Below, piece after piece: positions 53,857 through 63,068 of a stretch of DNA of 64,000 nucleotides (position 1 is the stretch's first letter; each line of letters begins with the position of its first letter). The translations under genes were made by a program, and so were the position numbers. Source of the stretch: DASQPR01 sp963797605 (GTDB taxonomy: Bacteria; Actinomycetota; Actinomycetes; Mycobacteriales; Micromonosporaceae); NCBI GenBank assembly GCA_963797605.1, contig CAWCPX010000002.1, positions 347,166-411,165 on the forward strand, read 5' to 3'. The notes below the pieces were generated by a model. That model was not told the DNA's origin. It searched no databases and saw nothing but the letters and a program-made list of their open reading frames with translations.

Positions 53857-54706
53857 ATGTCGCCGTCGTCGTCATCCAGTGCCGCCCAGGCCCAACAGGT
53901 CCTGGCCGACCCGGCTCATCGAGATCCGCAAAGACGCCGGACTGACCGGACGGGAACTGGCCCGACGGTGCGGCTGGGACCCGTCGAAAATCTCCCGGAT
54001 CGAAGGCGCGAAATACTCCTCCTCCGTGTCGGATCTGCGGGTATGGACCGAACAATGCGACGCCGGTGTCAGATCACCGACCTCATCGCCTCCCTGCGCA
54101 CCGTGGAGGGCATGTGGGTGGAGTGTCGGCGCATGACCCTCGGCGGACTACGACCCGTCCAAGCGTCGTACCTGCCGCTGTATGAGCGCACGCATCAGTT
54201 CCGGGCGTACTCGTCCTGGCTGATCCCGGGCATGCTCCAAACCCGTGAATACGCCACCGCCGTGTTCGGCACCATCCAGGCCCGGGATGACCTGATCGAC
54301 GACGTGACCGCGGCGACCAACACCCGCATCGACCGGCAGCAACTCATGTACGACGGCGACCACCGGTTCGCCTACCTACTCGAGGAGTTCGTGCTGCACT
54401 GTGACATCGGTGGCAGCGACATCATGGCCGCCCAACTCGGCCACCTCCTCACAGTCGGCACCGTGCCGAACGTCAGCCTCGGTGTCATCCCGACCAACAC
54501 CACCCGCATCACGTTGGCCCGTCGAATCGTTCTTGATCTTCGACAACACCCTCGTCGACGTCGAACTGATCTCCGGCCAACTCAACGTCACCCAACCCCG
54601 CGAGATCAACCTCTACACCCGCATGTTCACCGAACTCACCGAACTCGCCGTCTACGGCGCCGCCGCACGCGGTCGCATCGCCGCAGCCATCAACGCCCTC
54701 GCATGA
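53857..54706 (+). pseudogene. XRE-family regulator with DUF5753, frameshifted
   Basis: All parts of a regulator of about 283 residues are present in three frames: MSPSSSSSAAQAQQVLAD (start 53857), RLIEIRKDAGLTGRELARRC with the helix-turn-helix GWDPSKISRIE, the DUF5753 block YSSWLIPGMLQTREYA to GTVPNVSLGVIP, and the end FLIFDNTLVDVELISGQ to INALA. Frame changes are near 53918, 54065 and 54525. Such regulators control differentiation or act with small partners. Either a decaying gene or consensus errors. Confidence 0.7.
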
Positions 54707-54838
54707 CGGCCGGGCCGCGCCGCCCGCCGAAGCCGAGGCGCATACGCGGAGCCGTCGTATTTCGTGACATAGATTAGCCATGGCGGCCAACCAGCGACCT
54801 CACCGCACAGGGAAGCCCCGTGACGATCTTGTCCAGTT

Positions 54839-54855
54839 GCTCCGTAGGTGCTCCG
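54839..54855. repeat. 17-base direct repeat, copy 1
   Basis: GCTCCGTAGGTGCTCCG is repeated exactly at 55198-55214, 359 bases away, bracketing the tRNA-Lys fragment. Confidence 0.7.
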
Positions 54856-55011
54856 TTGTTGCCCGACAGCACCCCAGAATGTCATCAAAGCGGACGAAAA
54901 GAACCTTCGGATTCTCCATGACGATATGACCGTCCGACACGGCACAGCAGCGACTACAGCGATCACTGGATGCCCATCTAGCTGCGGAAACACACCCGAA
55001 CGTATAACCGG

Positions 55012-55042
55012 TTGTCGCATCCCGACCCGTTCCAGGTAACCT
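55012..55042 (+). promoter_or_regulatory. Promoter of the broken tRNA-Lys gene
   Basis: TTGTCG (55012-55017), a 19-base spacer and TAACCT (55037-55042) precede the tRNA 5' end by 9 bases, the usual distance for a tRNA start. Confidence 0.5.
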
Positions 55043-55051
55043 TTCAGCAGC

Positions 55052-55089
55052 GGGCTGCTAGCTCAATGGCAGAGCTGCGGACTTTTAAG
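55052..55089 (+). pseudogene. 5' half of tRNA-Lys(TTT)
   Basis: The text gives the acceptor 5' strand GGGCTGC, the D-arm TAGCTCAATGGCAGAGC, and the anticodon arm up to CGGACTTTTAA (anticodon TTT). The expected TCCGC 3' anticodon strand and all later parts are absent; unrelated sequence follows at about 55090. The gene is cut exactly at the anticodon loop. Confidence 0.75.
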
Positions 55090-55197
55090 CTACTGGATGC
55101 ACCAGGTATTCGTTCTTGTCGATGTATGGCGATGCCGATCGACCTGCATATTCCTCCGAATCCGACGTATCATATTTAGTTGCGTCAATACCTCGTC

Positions 55198-55214
55198 GCT
55201 CCGTAGGTGCTCCG
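55198..55214. repeat. 17-base direct repeat, copy 2
   Basis: Second exact copy of GCTCCGTAGGTGCTCCG (first at 54839-54855). Confidence 0.7.
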
Positions 55215-55528
55215 CTGTCAGACCGCCTTCAAGCACCGCGACCAGCGCTAACATCAGCGCACGGGTGATCTTCGCTGCTGCGCGCTCCCTTGGCTACGGT
55301 GTTGGCATGCGGTCGCTCATGTCGTCTGGTGGGGATGCGTCTTTCGACGTTACCGCGCCGAACTCCACTCAAGGCGCATGGCGGGGGGCGTCCAGGATCC
55401 ACACGCGCCGCCAACCGCTGCCCACGGCACGCTTCCGTCGGCGGAAGCGATCACTCTCCTTCCGCCCGACGCGGACGAGCTGGCGACCTACGTTGTGAGT
55501 TCGCCGCTCTCCATGCCCCTAGACACGA

Positions 55529-55561
55529 AGGTGGCGGAGGCCAGACCAGCCCCCGCCACCT
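55529..55561 (-). terminator. Hairpin after the 57.7 kb secreted-protein gene
   Basis: AGGTGGCGG (55529-55537) pairs with CCGCCACCT (55553-55561), 15 bases downstream of the stop of the minus-strand gene. Confidence 0.65.
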
Positions 55562-55576
55562 CGTGCCGATTCCGAC

Positions 55577-57697
55577 CTACCGCTGGTGCACGACCGGTGT
55601 AGGCGCCGTGCCGCTCAGACGTGGGATGCTGCTGTTCGCCCGTACCTTCGACGAACTGCTGGCCGTGCCGGGGTAGAGGTCATACCGACCGACGACGTCG
55701 ACCAGGAAGTTGGTCGAGCCGGCGGCGTTAAACACGTTGAACGCGTCGCCCGTGCCCAGCAGCGCGATGGCGGCGTTCGGCACGGTCTGTTTGGCGACCG
55801 GGTTCAGCGTGCTGACGCTCGGCCGCGTGGATCCCGCCGGCCACACTGTGAGCCAGGTGCTGACGGTCGGGCTCACCGCGGTCAGGTTGATCGCCAGTGC
55901 GCCCGTCGCCGAACCCAGCACGGAGGCCGGTGTGGTGATGGTCGCGGTCTTGCCGGCGCCCAGCGCGCCGGTCGTGCCGACCTTGGAACGCGAGTCCACG
56001 ATCCGGTGCGGCGTGATCGGCGTGAATCGGTATCCGTCGGCCAGCGTGCCGTCGTCGAAGATGCCGACGACGTCGACGATCACGTCGGTCTTCGCCGAGG
56101 TGTAAATGCTGATCGTCGGCAGGCCGGTGGCAGCGCCACATCCCTCGCACGGTGCGACCGGCACGATCGCCATGTTCGGCACGGTGCGACCCTTGGGGAA
56201 GTTCAGCGTGGACGCGTTCGGCAGCAAATCGCCGTTGTTACCCGGCCAACTGGTGAGGAACCCGCTCGCCTTGGATCCGGTGGAGGTCACGTTGATCGCG
56301 AGCGCCCGGATGTGCGAGTTGATCGCGGCGCCGTAGTTGACCGGAATCTGGATGAAGTAACCGGCGGGCAGCTGGGCCTTCAGAAAGGTCCGGGTGTCGA
56401 GGATGCGCTGCAGCTTCGCCGGCTGGTACTGACCGCCGACGCCGCAGGTGGCGTAGTTGCAGTCTTCGTACCGGAGGGCATCACTGCTGGCGTAGATGCC
56501 GACGATGTCGACGATCAGCTGTGGGTGCCCGGCCGAACTGTAGATGTCGACGCCGTTACCGCTGCCGACCGCGACAGTAACCGAGTTCGCGCCGGTCCAA
56601 CCCTTGGTGTAGTTGAGCGACGAAGCGGTCGGTCGGGCCTTGCCGCTCGGGTACGCGGTGACGTAGCCAGTTCCGGTCGATCCGGTCACGGTGATGTTCA
56701 GCACGACGGCACTGATCCCATCGGCCGGCAGGAAATTGTCGCCGCCCGGGATCTTCATGTGCACGACACCGTTGGTCTTCAGCGGACCGCGGGGCACTCC
56801 GATCGACGGACCGACCCGGGTGTCCACGAGACGGGTCGGATTCAGCGGGTAATACGTGCCTGCGGCTCCAATAACTGTGGTGTAGGTCAACGCGTACACC
56901 TGCTGACCTGGTCCTGAATTGTCTGGCAAGGTGATGTAGGCGTAATACGTGGCCGCCTGATTACTGAACGCCGAGACTGTCATCGAACACGTCTGCCCCG
57001 CGGTCAGGGTCGCCCCTGAGCAGGTGTCGTTGGCGATGGTGAACGGCTTCGGGCTCAGGCCCGCGAGGCTGGCAGGACCGAACGTGATCGGGTTGCCGCT
57101 GCCGCCGGTCACGGTGATTTTCTGCGCCGGCGGAGTCGCTCCGGCGTCCCCGGAAAACGTCAAGGACTGGTGATCCGCGGTCGCCGCCGTGTAGGGGATT
57201 GTCGAGTTCCACCGGATCTGGCCGACTTCACCGGCCGGACACGCCGAACCGTTCGACGGGTCGATCGGATCGATCCGGAAGTCGGCCGCCAACGACGTGG
57301 CGCTGACCTCGAGGATCGTCACCGAACCGCTGCCGTAACAGCCGCCGTAGTAGTTGTCGGTCCACATCGACAGATGCGTGTTGTCATAACTCGTCTGCAG
57401 CGTCGGATAGGTTCCGGCGACCATCGTGCCGGAGAAGATGCTGAGGGTGAACCGGTAGTAGACGTTCGGGTCTGCCTTCGTGTAGGCATTGAAGCTCAGC
57501 CCGTTGCCCGGATAGCTGTAGGGGGTGAAGGTCGCGTTGCTCGAATCGAGAACCTGGCTGGAGTTGCCGCCATCGATGACGAAGACGTTCTGTGGCGTTG
57601 CATCGGCGTGCGCCGCCGACGGTGCAATGGCGAGCGTGGTGACGAGGGTTGTGATGGCGGCGAGCAGGCCGATGGCACGCGCGCGGAGAGGGCTCAT
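55577..57697 (-). CDS. Secreted protein with three C-terminal DTR modules
   Basis: The 706-residue protein has a signal peptide (cut near AAHAD) and an N-terminal region of about 185 residues with beta structure and Cys pairs. An Ig-like stretch follows (FTIANDTCSGATLTAGQTCS, the choice-of-anchor/ASPM-like Cys pattern), then three DTR modules: TRLVDTR to DIVGIY, QRILDTR to DVVGIF, and HRIVDSR to DVVGRY. Module 2 has extra cysteines. GGGGAA precedes ATG 57697; an upstream in-frame ATG (57739) is less likely. Surface or secreted; function unknown. Confidence 0.82.
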   Translation of the reverse strand: MSPLRARAIGLLAAITTLVTTLAIAPSAAHADATPQNVFVIDGGNSSQVLDSSNATFTPYSYPGNGLSFNAYTKADPNVYYRFTLSIFSGTMVAGTYPTLQTSYDNTHLSMWTDNYYGGCYGSGSVTILEVSATSLAADFRIDPIDPSNGSACPAGEVGQIRWNSTIPYTAATADHQSLTFSGDAGATPPAQKITVTGGSGNPITFGPASLAGLSPKPFTIANDTCSGATLTAGQTCSMTVSAFSNQAATYYAYITLPDNSGPGQQVYALTYTTVIGAAGTYYPLNPTRLVDTRVGPSIGVPRGPLKTNGVVHMKIPGGDNFLPADGISAVVLNITVTGSTGTGYVTAYPSGKARPTASSLNYTKGWTGANSVTVAVGSGNGVDIYSSAGHPQLIVDIVGIYASSDALRYEDCNYATCGVGGQYQPAKLQRILDTRTFLKAQLPAGYFIQIPVNYGAAINSHIRALAINVTSTGSKASGFLTSWPGNNGDLLPNASTLNFPKGRTVPNMAIVPVAPCEGCGAATGLPTISIYTSAKTDVIVDVVGIFDDGTLADGYRFTPITPHRIVDSRSKVGTTGALGAGKTATITTPASVLGSATGALAINLTAVSPTVSTWLTVWPAGSTRPSVSTLNPVAKQTVPNAAIALLGTGDAFNVFNAAGSTNFLVDVVGRYDLYPGTASSSSKVRANSSIPRLSGTAPTPVVHQR

Positions 57698-57847
57698 GTG
57701 ATTCCCCGTGAGGTCGATCAAGCGAGATGGAAGTCGCATGCTACCGACTGCGAGTCGCTTGCGTGACCCGGGAGGGCCGGGTTTCTAGGCGCAGCCGTCA
57801 CACCTTGAAGCGCGTGTGTGGCCGGCGCGGAGCCGGTCGCTCATCTG

Positions 57848-58505
57848 CCGCAGATCGGCTGGGCGAGCTTACTGATGCCATCGGCGGTGACGATACCGAC
57901 CGTGATACAGACCGACTCGGGCGTCGTTGTCGAGACCCGCACCGTTGTCTGCGTCGTGGTGACCGGAGGCTTGTACTGACTGCCGGTCCGGGGCTACGGC
58001 CACGGTCGCGTCGACGCTACTGGCGCTGAAGACCTGGTTCACCGTCAGCACGACGGCGGCTGGAGTCGTGTCGTTGTCGGGGACGTGACGGACTGTCACT
58101 CGGCTCGAACGGGCGCTTGCTCACGGCGGACAGCCAGACGGCGCCGTGGCGTGTCATCGTGGTCAGGCCGGTCGACGGCGCGACGATAGACCGCGCCAGT
58201 GACGCCTACCGCCGCCGTCTTGGCTCCCACCCGTGCTGTGGGCCTGGCGGATGACGGATCGACGTCGACGACCTTGGCCAACGGTCGGCCAGGATCGACT
58301 TGCAGCGCAAAGAGCTGGCCCTTACTCGGGTCGACCACGGCCAGCGTGCCGGTCTCATCGCCGCCACCCATGACCGCTGCAACAAAAGCCGGCGGGAGCT
58401 CAATGATTAACGGAGCCTCGAGTCTTTCAACGGGATGCTTCGCTGAACCGTCCGTCAGGGTGCAATTGGCGTCCGGGTCTGCGGCCTGGACCTGTAGGAC
58501 CGGTC
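57848..58505 (-). pseudogene. Remnant of an extracellular, propeller- or Fn3-type protein
   Basis: Minus-strand frames read VLQVQAADPDANCTLTDGSA, APLIIELPPAFVAAVMGGGD, TGTLAVVDPSKGQLFALQVD, then after frame shifts VTVRHVPDNDTTPAAVVLTV and finally PPVTTTQTTVRVSTTTPESV ending CGR-stop near 57848. The order suggests a piece of a secreted protein with a start region missing and at least two shifts. It fills most of the 57.7-58.6 kb gap. Function unknown. Confidence 0.5.
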
Positions 58506-58580
58506 ACGTTGGCCGGTCGAGATGAAATCGCGGATCCGCACCGGGCTGTAGACCTGGAAATGATTCAGAAAGGTAGTGAT

Positions 58581-60175
58581 ATGCCCAGTACCTTGCGCGC
58601 ACATACCAGGTTCGGCGCCTGGGCTTGGGCGTTGCCGCCGCGCTGGTCGCCTTCCCGATGTTCGCGACGGGCGCCGCGGCGCAGGCCGCGAGCGTCCCGA
58701 ACGTCGTCACCGCGACCGTGACGGCCAGCGGCGTATGCACCGGCACTCCCGTCGGGATCTTTGTTCTCATCGAGATCAAGGTCACAGCCAGCGGCCTCAT
58801 CCCGAACGCACCGTTCGAAGCGTCAGTCACCGACGGGCTCAACACGTTCGGTGGCGTCGACGGCACAGCGGACGCCTCCGGTCACTTGACGATCGACGCC
58901 ACCAGCGATCACGGGGTCGGTAACCCGTTCTCCGGCGGCGACGTCTACGAATGGGACTTGTACCAGGATCCGGCCACGGCACCGACCGCTGTTAGCTCCG
59001 GCACGCTCACCCTCGGCAACACCGACTGCAGTGCATTCACAACGTCCACGTATGTTCCTCTCACACCCAGCCGGATCCTGGACTCCCGCTCCGGCACCGG
59101 CGCACCCAAAGCGGCACTCGGCCCGGGCCGCACACTCGGGTTGCAGGTCGCCGGCAACGCCGGCGTTCCGGCATCCGGAGTCTCGGCGGTCGTGTTGAAC
59201 GTAACCGTGACCAGCCCGACCGCGGCCAGCTACCTGACCGTCTACCCCTCGGGCGCGGCCAGACCGACCACGTCGAATCTCAACTTCGTCGCGGGCTGGA
59301 CCGGTGCCAACAACGTGACGGTCAAGCTCGGTGGGGACGGGAAGGTAGACGTGTACAACCACGCCGGGTCGACCCAGGTCATCGCCGATGTCGTCGGCTA
59401 CTACCAAACCGACAACAGCACAGGCGGCAGCTACTTCCCACTGACCACCGAGAAGCGGATCCTCGACACCCGCGCCACGGTCGCGGTGGCCGCGCACGGC
59501 ACGGTCATCGCGTCCTTCGACGCAAGCACCGTGAACGGGAGCGAGAACGTAAACCAGCACGTGGCCGCGTTCGCTGTGAACGTCACCGCGGTCGCGCCGA
59601 CCACGGCCGGGTACCTCACCGCATGGAGCGGCGACGGCAGCGCGCCGAACGCGTCCACGTTGAATTTCGCGAAAGGGGTCACTGTCGCGAACCTCGCGAT
59701 CCTGCCGACCAACGACGCGGGCAATCCGAGCATCAGCGTCACCAACGCGTCCGGGTCACCAGTGAACGTGATCGTCGACCTGTTCGGCTTCTACGACGAT
59801 GGCACCCTCACCGGAGGGCTGAGGTTCCGGCCGATCACACCGACCCGGATCGTTGACACCCGCACCCATCAAGGCTCCAGCGGGCCGATCGGCAACAACG
59901 CCACCGCCACGTTCTCGGCCGCGGCGGTCACCGACGCGAAAACCGTCGCCCTGGACATGAACGTCACAGCGATCGCACCGACCACACCGACGTTCCTCAC
60001 GGTCTGGCCCACCAGCGGAACCCGGCCGACCGTCAGCAACCTCAACCCGCCAGCGGGCGCGACCGTGGCCAACGGCGTCCTCACATCGATCACCGGCAAC
60101 CAGTTCAACATCTACAACAACGCCGGTTCGACACCCGTCGCCATCGACGTCGACGGCCTGTTCGAATCCCTGTAG
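58581..60175 (+). CDS. Secreted protein with three DTR modules, one frameshift
   Basis: The gene of about 531 codons opens MPSTLRAHTRFGAW, slips one base near 58620, and continues GVAAALVAFPMFATGAAAQA, giving a normal signal peptide. Residues about 40-160 form an Ig-like domain. Three DTR modules follow: SRILDSR to DVVGYY, KRILDTR to DLFGFY, and TRIVDTR to DVDGLF. AAGG precedes the ATG at 58581. It is divergent from the similar gene at 55577-57697, and module 3 of each is the closest pair by eye. Confidence 0.8.
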
Positions 60176-60191
60176 AAACACCATCGGCGCT

Positions 60192-60220
60192 GGGGGCCCT
60201 GATCGTCGGTCAGGGCCCAT
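60192..60220 (+). terminator. Hairpin terminator
   Basis: GGGCCCTGA (60194-60202) and TCAGGGCCC (60210-60218) form a stem with a 7-base loop, 18 bases after the secreted-protein stop. Confidence 0.7.
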
Positions 60221-60235
60221 CACCGCGGTATCTGC

Positions 60236-60241
60236 TATACA
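60236..60241 (+). promoter_or_regulatory. -10 box TATACA, leaderless start
   Basis: TATACA ends 6 bases before the ATG at 60248. It is weaker than other sites because the final T is missing. Confidence 0.35.
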
Positions 60242-60247
60242 CCGACC

Positions 60248-60646
60248 ATGGCGCATTTCGCGGATCTCACCCCGTACGCCTACTGGCCCCCGGACGCCCG
60301 CGAAGAGCCCTGGCCCACGCTGCCCCTGCTGAATATCGGCTGGCTCGACATCGATCAACCGTTCACCGCCGGCGTCACCCCGCCCGCGACCCTCGATCGG
60401 ATCACCGAACTAGCGCGCGTCCGAGTCCGCCAGACCCGCGGGTACCACCTGTGCCCATTCTGCGTCCACCAACTCGCGGACGACGCCCGCGAAGGTTTCG
60501 ACCTGGGCCTTGTGGCCCAGGGCAGCGCCGAGTTCCGGGTCTACGGCGACCGGGCCGTCTACGCCGCGCCGGAACTCGTCCCGCACTACATCAGCACTCA
60601 CAACTACCTGCCGCCCGCCGAGTTCCGCCAGGCCGCCACGACCTGA
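60248..60646 (+). CDS. Hypothetical protein with CPFC motif (DUF7919-like)
   Basis: The 132-residue soluble protein begins MAHFADLTPYAYWP, has NIGWLDIDQPF and the central GYHLCPFCVHQLA, and ends with a LVPHYISTHNYLPP block. The set of conserved Trp/Pro/His/Cys residues resembles an actinobacterial family I associate with DUF7919. CPFC may bind a metal or be redox-active. Function unknown. Confidence 0.7.
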   Translation: MAHFADLTPYAYWPPDAREEPWPTLPLLNIGWLDIDQPFTAGVTPPATLDRITELARVRVRQTRGYHLCPFCVHQLADDAREGFDLGLVAQGSAEFRVYGDRAVYAAPELVPHYISTHNYLPPAEFRQAATT

Positions 60647-60842
60647 CCCTGACCCCGCGCCCTCGGCGGCCAGTGGACTGGTGCCGATCAGATCGACCCG
60701 ACACGAACGATGGAGGCTGTAATGAAATGTGGGCGAGCTTTCCCGAGATCGAGTCGTGGTGCGCGAATCAGCGTTTGATCGCCGGTAACGCCGGTCGCCC
60801 GAGCTCGATCAATCAGCTCACATCAAGCGCCTGCGCGGTCGG

Positions 60843-61253
60843 TCACTGTATGGCAATGCAGTAGATGTCCGAGTCTGTCGTCATCAGCCAACTCTGGCCG
60901 TCGGGGCAGTCGAACATGCGGCTGACCTTCGCGGTGATCTTGGCGTTGTGGGGGGCGTCGCATGAGACGACCTTCGCACTGCCCAGCCCCAACTGTCCGA
61001 CCAAGGGACCCATACTCTGGACTCCGGAAACCTTCACGCACGCACCAACGCCGATCGGTGGTGTTGCCGGATGCGGGCGCCGCAATATGACGACAGCCGT
61101 CGCGATGGCGATTGCCAGGATCAGCAGCGGCACCACGGCGTGGATCGGCCGCCACCGGCGTAGCTCCGGCCGTGGTAGCGGGCTCCAGCCGCCGAGGGAG
61201 TCCACCGGTTGGGCGAGCGGCGCCCCGGAGTCGCCAGCTTGTGGCGCGGTCAT
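60843..61253 (-). CDS. Single-pass membrane protein, LppU/SCO3897-like
   Basis: The 136-residue protein has a Pro-rich cytoplasmic N terminus, one membrane segment (about residues 38-60), and an extracellular domain with four cysteines (GACVKVSG, VVSCDAPHNAKITAKV, FDCPDGQSW, YCIAIQ). This is typical of LppU-type actinobacterial proteins of unknown role. GGATGG selects ATG 61253. Confidence 0.75.
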   Translation of the reverse strand: MTAPQAGDSGAPLAQPVDSLGGWSPLPRPELRRWRPIHAVVPLLILAIAIATAVVILRRPHPATPPIGVGACVKVSGVQSMGPLVGQLGLGSAKVVSCDAPHNAKITAKVSRMFDCPDGQSWLMTTDSDIYCIAIQ

Positions 61254-61772
61254 GATGTCCATCCTTCAGTCGCGGTAGATACGAGCGACAGGAGTCTAGA
61301 TCCGAATGATCGCCAAGGACGGAGTCGCGCCAGCAGCCATAGGTCCTCACGATCGCACCTCAGCCAGCACCGAAGTCTCAACAACCGATCCTCCGGTGGA
61401 TTACGGTCTGGCCCGCGGCGCTCTTCGGGAGCGTGACGCGAAGCCGGCGAGCCGGCCGACCGTCTGCGGGTAACCCGTCGTCGCGCATCAATCGCCGGAT
61501 CGTTGAAGTGGTAACGCTTGCCGCAAGCGATCGGTGAGGTGACGTGGCCCGGCGGCGAAGAGGCGATCGTTGATCTTTGTTTGGCTAATCGCTGACCTGT
61601 ATGTCTGTGGCCGGCTCGCATTGGATGCGAGATTCGGGCGTCTGATGCGAGCCTCACGCGTTGCACACAGCGTGACGGACAGGCGTGCTGCCAGCCTCCA
61701 ATTGGTGTCCGGCGTGGCGTTGCGGCGGCCGGATGAGCGACTTCAATCCCGCTTGGTGTTACGTACCCGAAC
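61254..61772. other. Gene-free stretch
   Basis: I see no supported gene, RNA or repeat here. All frames have mixed third positions and none has a good start. Confidence 0.4.
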
Positions 61773-62651
61773 TCACATACTCGAGCGTGCGAGCCAGTAG
61801 GCGGTCTCGTAAGCGTCGTCGGTGTGTGTTGGAACGTCGGGCTTGACTCCGGTGCCTTCCCAGTTCGTGCCGGTGACGGGGTTGATCGAACGTTTGATGG
61901 GGATGTTGATTTGGATGGTTGAGGTGATGGCGATCGGTTCGGTCGGGTGTGCGCCACCGCCGGTGGTCTCGCCGACGAGCGTCGCGCGGCCCTGCGATTG
62001 CAGGTTGTAGCAAAACTCTTCGGCGCCGGAGAACGTGTCACTGCTGGTGAGTAACCAGATCGGTCGGTCGAGGTACCGGGCGCCCGGCACGTGCGGAAGG
62101 GTCCAGTACTGCCGGGTCACACCGGTTTGCGGGTCGAAGACGCTGTTGAGGTGCGTGGCCGCGTCAGGAAAGAAGTAACTGCACCAGAACTGGACGCCAT
62201 CGGGAGAGCCGCCACCGTTGTAGCGCAGGTCGATGATCAACGCGCGGGTCATCGACACCAGTTCCATGGCGGCGGCGATTGCTCCGGCGCCGTGGTTCGG
62301 GTCGCTGATGTTGACCAGGTTGAGGTAGCCGATGTTGCCGTCGAGATGTCGTACCGTCGAGATGCCGTAGTTCTCCTGCCGTTCCTGCTGGGACCAGATC
62401 GCAGACATCTCCTCACGTGTTGGGAGCGTGGCCTGGGCGTACGTGGCGCGGCGCAGTTCCAGATGGCGGTCTGCGCAAACCGAATACAGCTGGGCGGTGA
62501 CTCGCTCGATGAACGCATCCTCATCGAGACCGTCGTAGAAACCGGCGGCGAGAGCGGCTTCGAGTAGCGCCGCGGCGGTCTGCGCCTTCTCCGGAAACAC
62601 GTATCGGGCACGAAGTAGGCGAGCGCAGGCGTCGACGAGTTCATCATGCAT
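61773..62651 (-). CDS. S41 family (C-terminal-processing-type) peptidase
   Basis: The 292-residue protein has the S41 fold: an N-terminal helical region, YLNLVNISDPN, ALIIDLRYNGGGSPDG, and the nucleophile region LLTSSDTFSGAEEF with GRATLVGETTGGG. There is no PDZ domain and no signal peptide, so it resembles the retinol-binding-like/tricorn-type short S41 proteins. It follows a helix-turn-helix gene by 39 bases on the same strand and is probably regulated by it. Confidence 0.85.
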   Translation of the reverse strand: MHDELVDACARLLRARYVFPEKAQTAAALLEAALAAGFYDGLDEDAFIERVTAQLYSVCADRHLELRRATYAQATLPTREEMSAIWSQQERQENYGISTVRHLDGNIGYLNLVNISDPNHGAGAIAAAMELVSMTRALIIDLRYNGGGSPDGVQFWCSYFFPDAATHLNSVFDPQTGVTRQYWTLPHVPGARYLDRPIWLLTSSDTFSGAEEFCYNLQSQGRATLVGETTGGGAHPTEPIAITSTIQINIPIKRSINPVTGTNWEGTGVKPDVPTHTDDAYETAYWLARSSM

Positions 62652-62690
62652 AGTGGCTGCCTCCCGAGAGTTCGACGGGTGAGTTGCATT

Positions 62691-63068
62691 TCAGCCGGTC
62701 AGACCGCTGACGAGTTTCTGCAGGGCGGATTGGGCGGCCGGAGACGAGAACGGCCCGACGGCGGCGAGTGAGGCGATCAGCGCTCCGGCTTCGGTTGGTG
62801 TGAGCACGAGACGGATCTCCCTGGCGGTCCCGTTGAACGCGTATCCGCCGCCTGGTCCGGGGCGGGATGCGATTGGCATGCCGGCAGCCACCAGGCGCGC
62901 GATGTCACGTTCAAGCGTGCGCGGCGAGGCGCCCAACCGCCGTACGAGTGCGGCGCCCGGCACAATCCGTGGCGCATGCCGTCGCAACTCCTCGATGAGT
63001 GCCTGCTGACGTTCAACGAGCGGCACGAGGTGTTGTACCTGCGGCAACTCGTCGCGTTCCCGTTGCAT
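62691..63068 (-). CDS. Helix-turn-helix protein, YafY-like without WYL domain
   Basis: The 125-residue protein has an HTH_11/DeoR-like winged helix (PRIVPGAALVRRLGASPRTL, then ERDIARLVAAGMPIASRPGP) and a short helical tail that lacks the WYL ligand domain of YafY proteins. GGGGGAACG precedes the ATG at 63068. It is the first gene of a pair with the S41 peptidase and likely regulates it. Confidence 0.78.
   Translation of the reverse strand: MQRERDELPQVQHLVPLVERQQALIEELRRHAPRIVPGAALVRRLGASPRTLERDIARLVAAGMPIASRPGPGGGYAFNGTAREIRLVLTPTEAGALIASLAAVGPFSSPAAQSALQKLVSGLTG

Larger units (their letters stand above)
54707..55051. other. Gene-poor accessory stretch
   Basis: No complete gene is supported. 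A short minus-strand frame (54940 down to about 54805, VSDGHIVMENPKVLFVRFDD) and a plus-strand frame from 54780 are possible scraps. The stretch is A/T-richer than the surroundings. Confidence 0.35.
55090..55576. other. Accessory stretch right of the tRNA break
   Basis: No intact gene is supported. A minus-strand frame with MLALVAVLEGGLTAEHLRSD (55258 down to about 55093) looks like the tail of a helical protein, and the TAEHLRS part is encoded by the 17-base repeat. The DNA at 55120-55195 is unusually A/T-rich for this genome. Confidence 0.35.
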
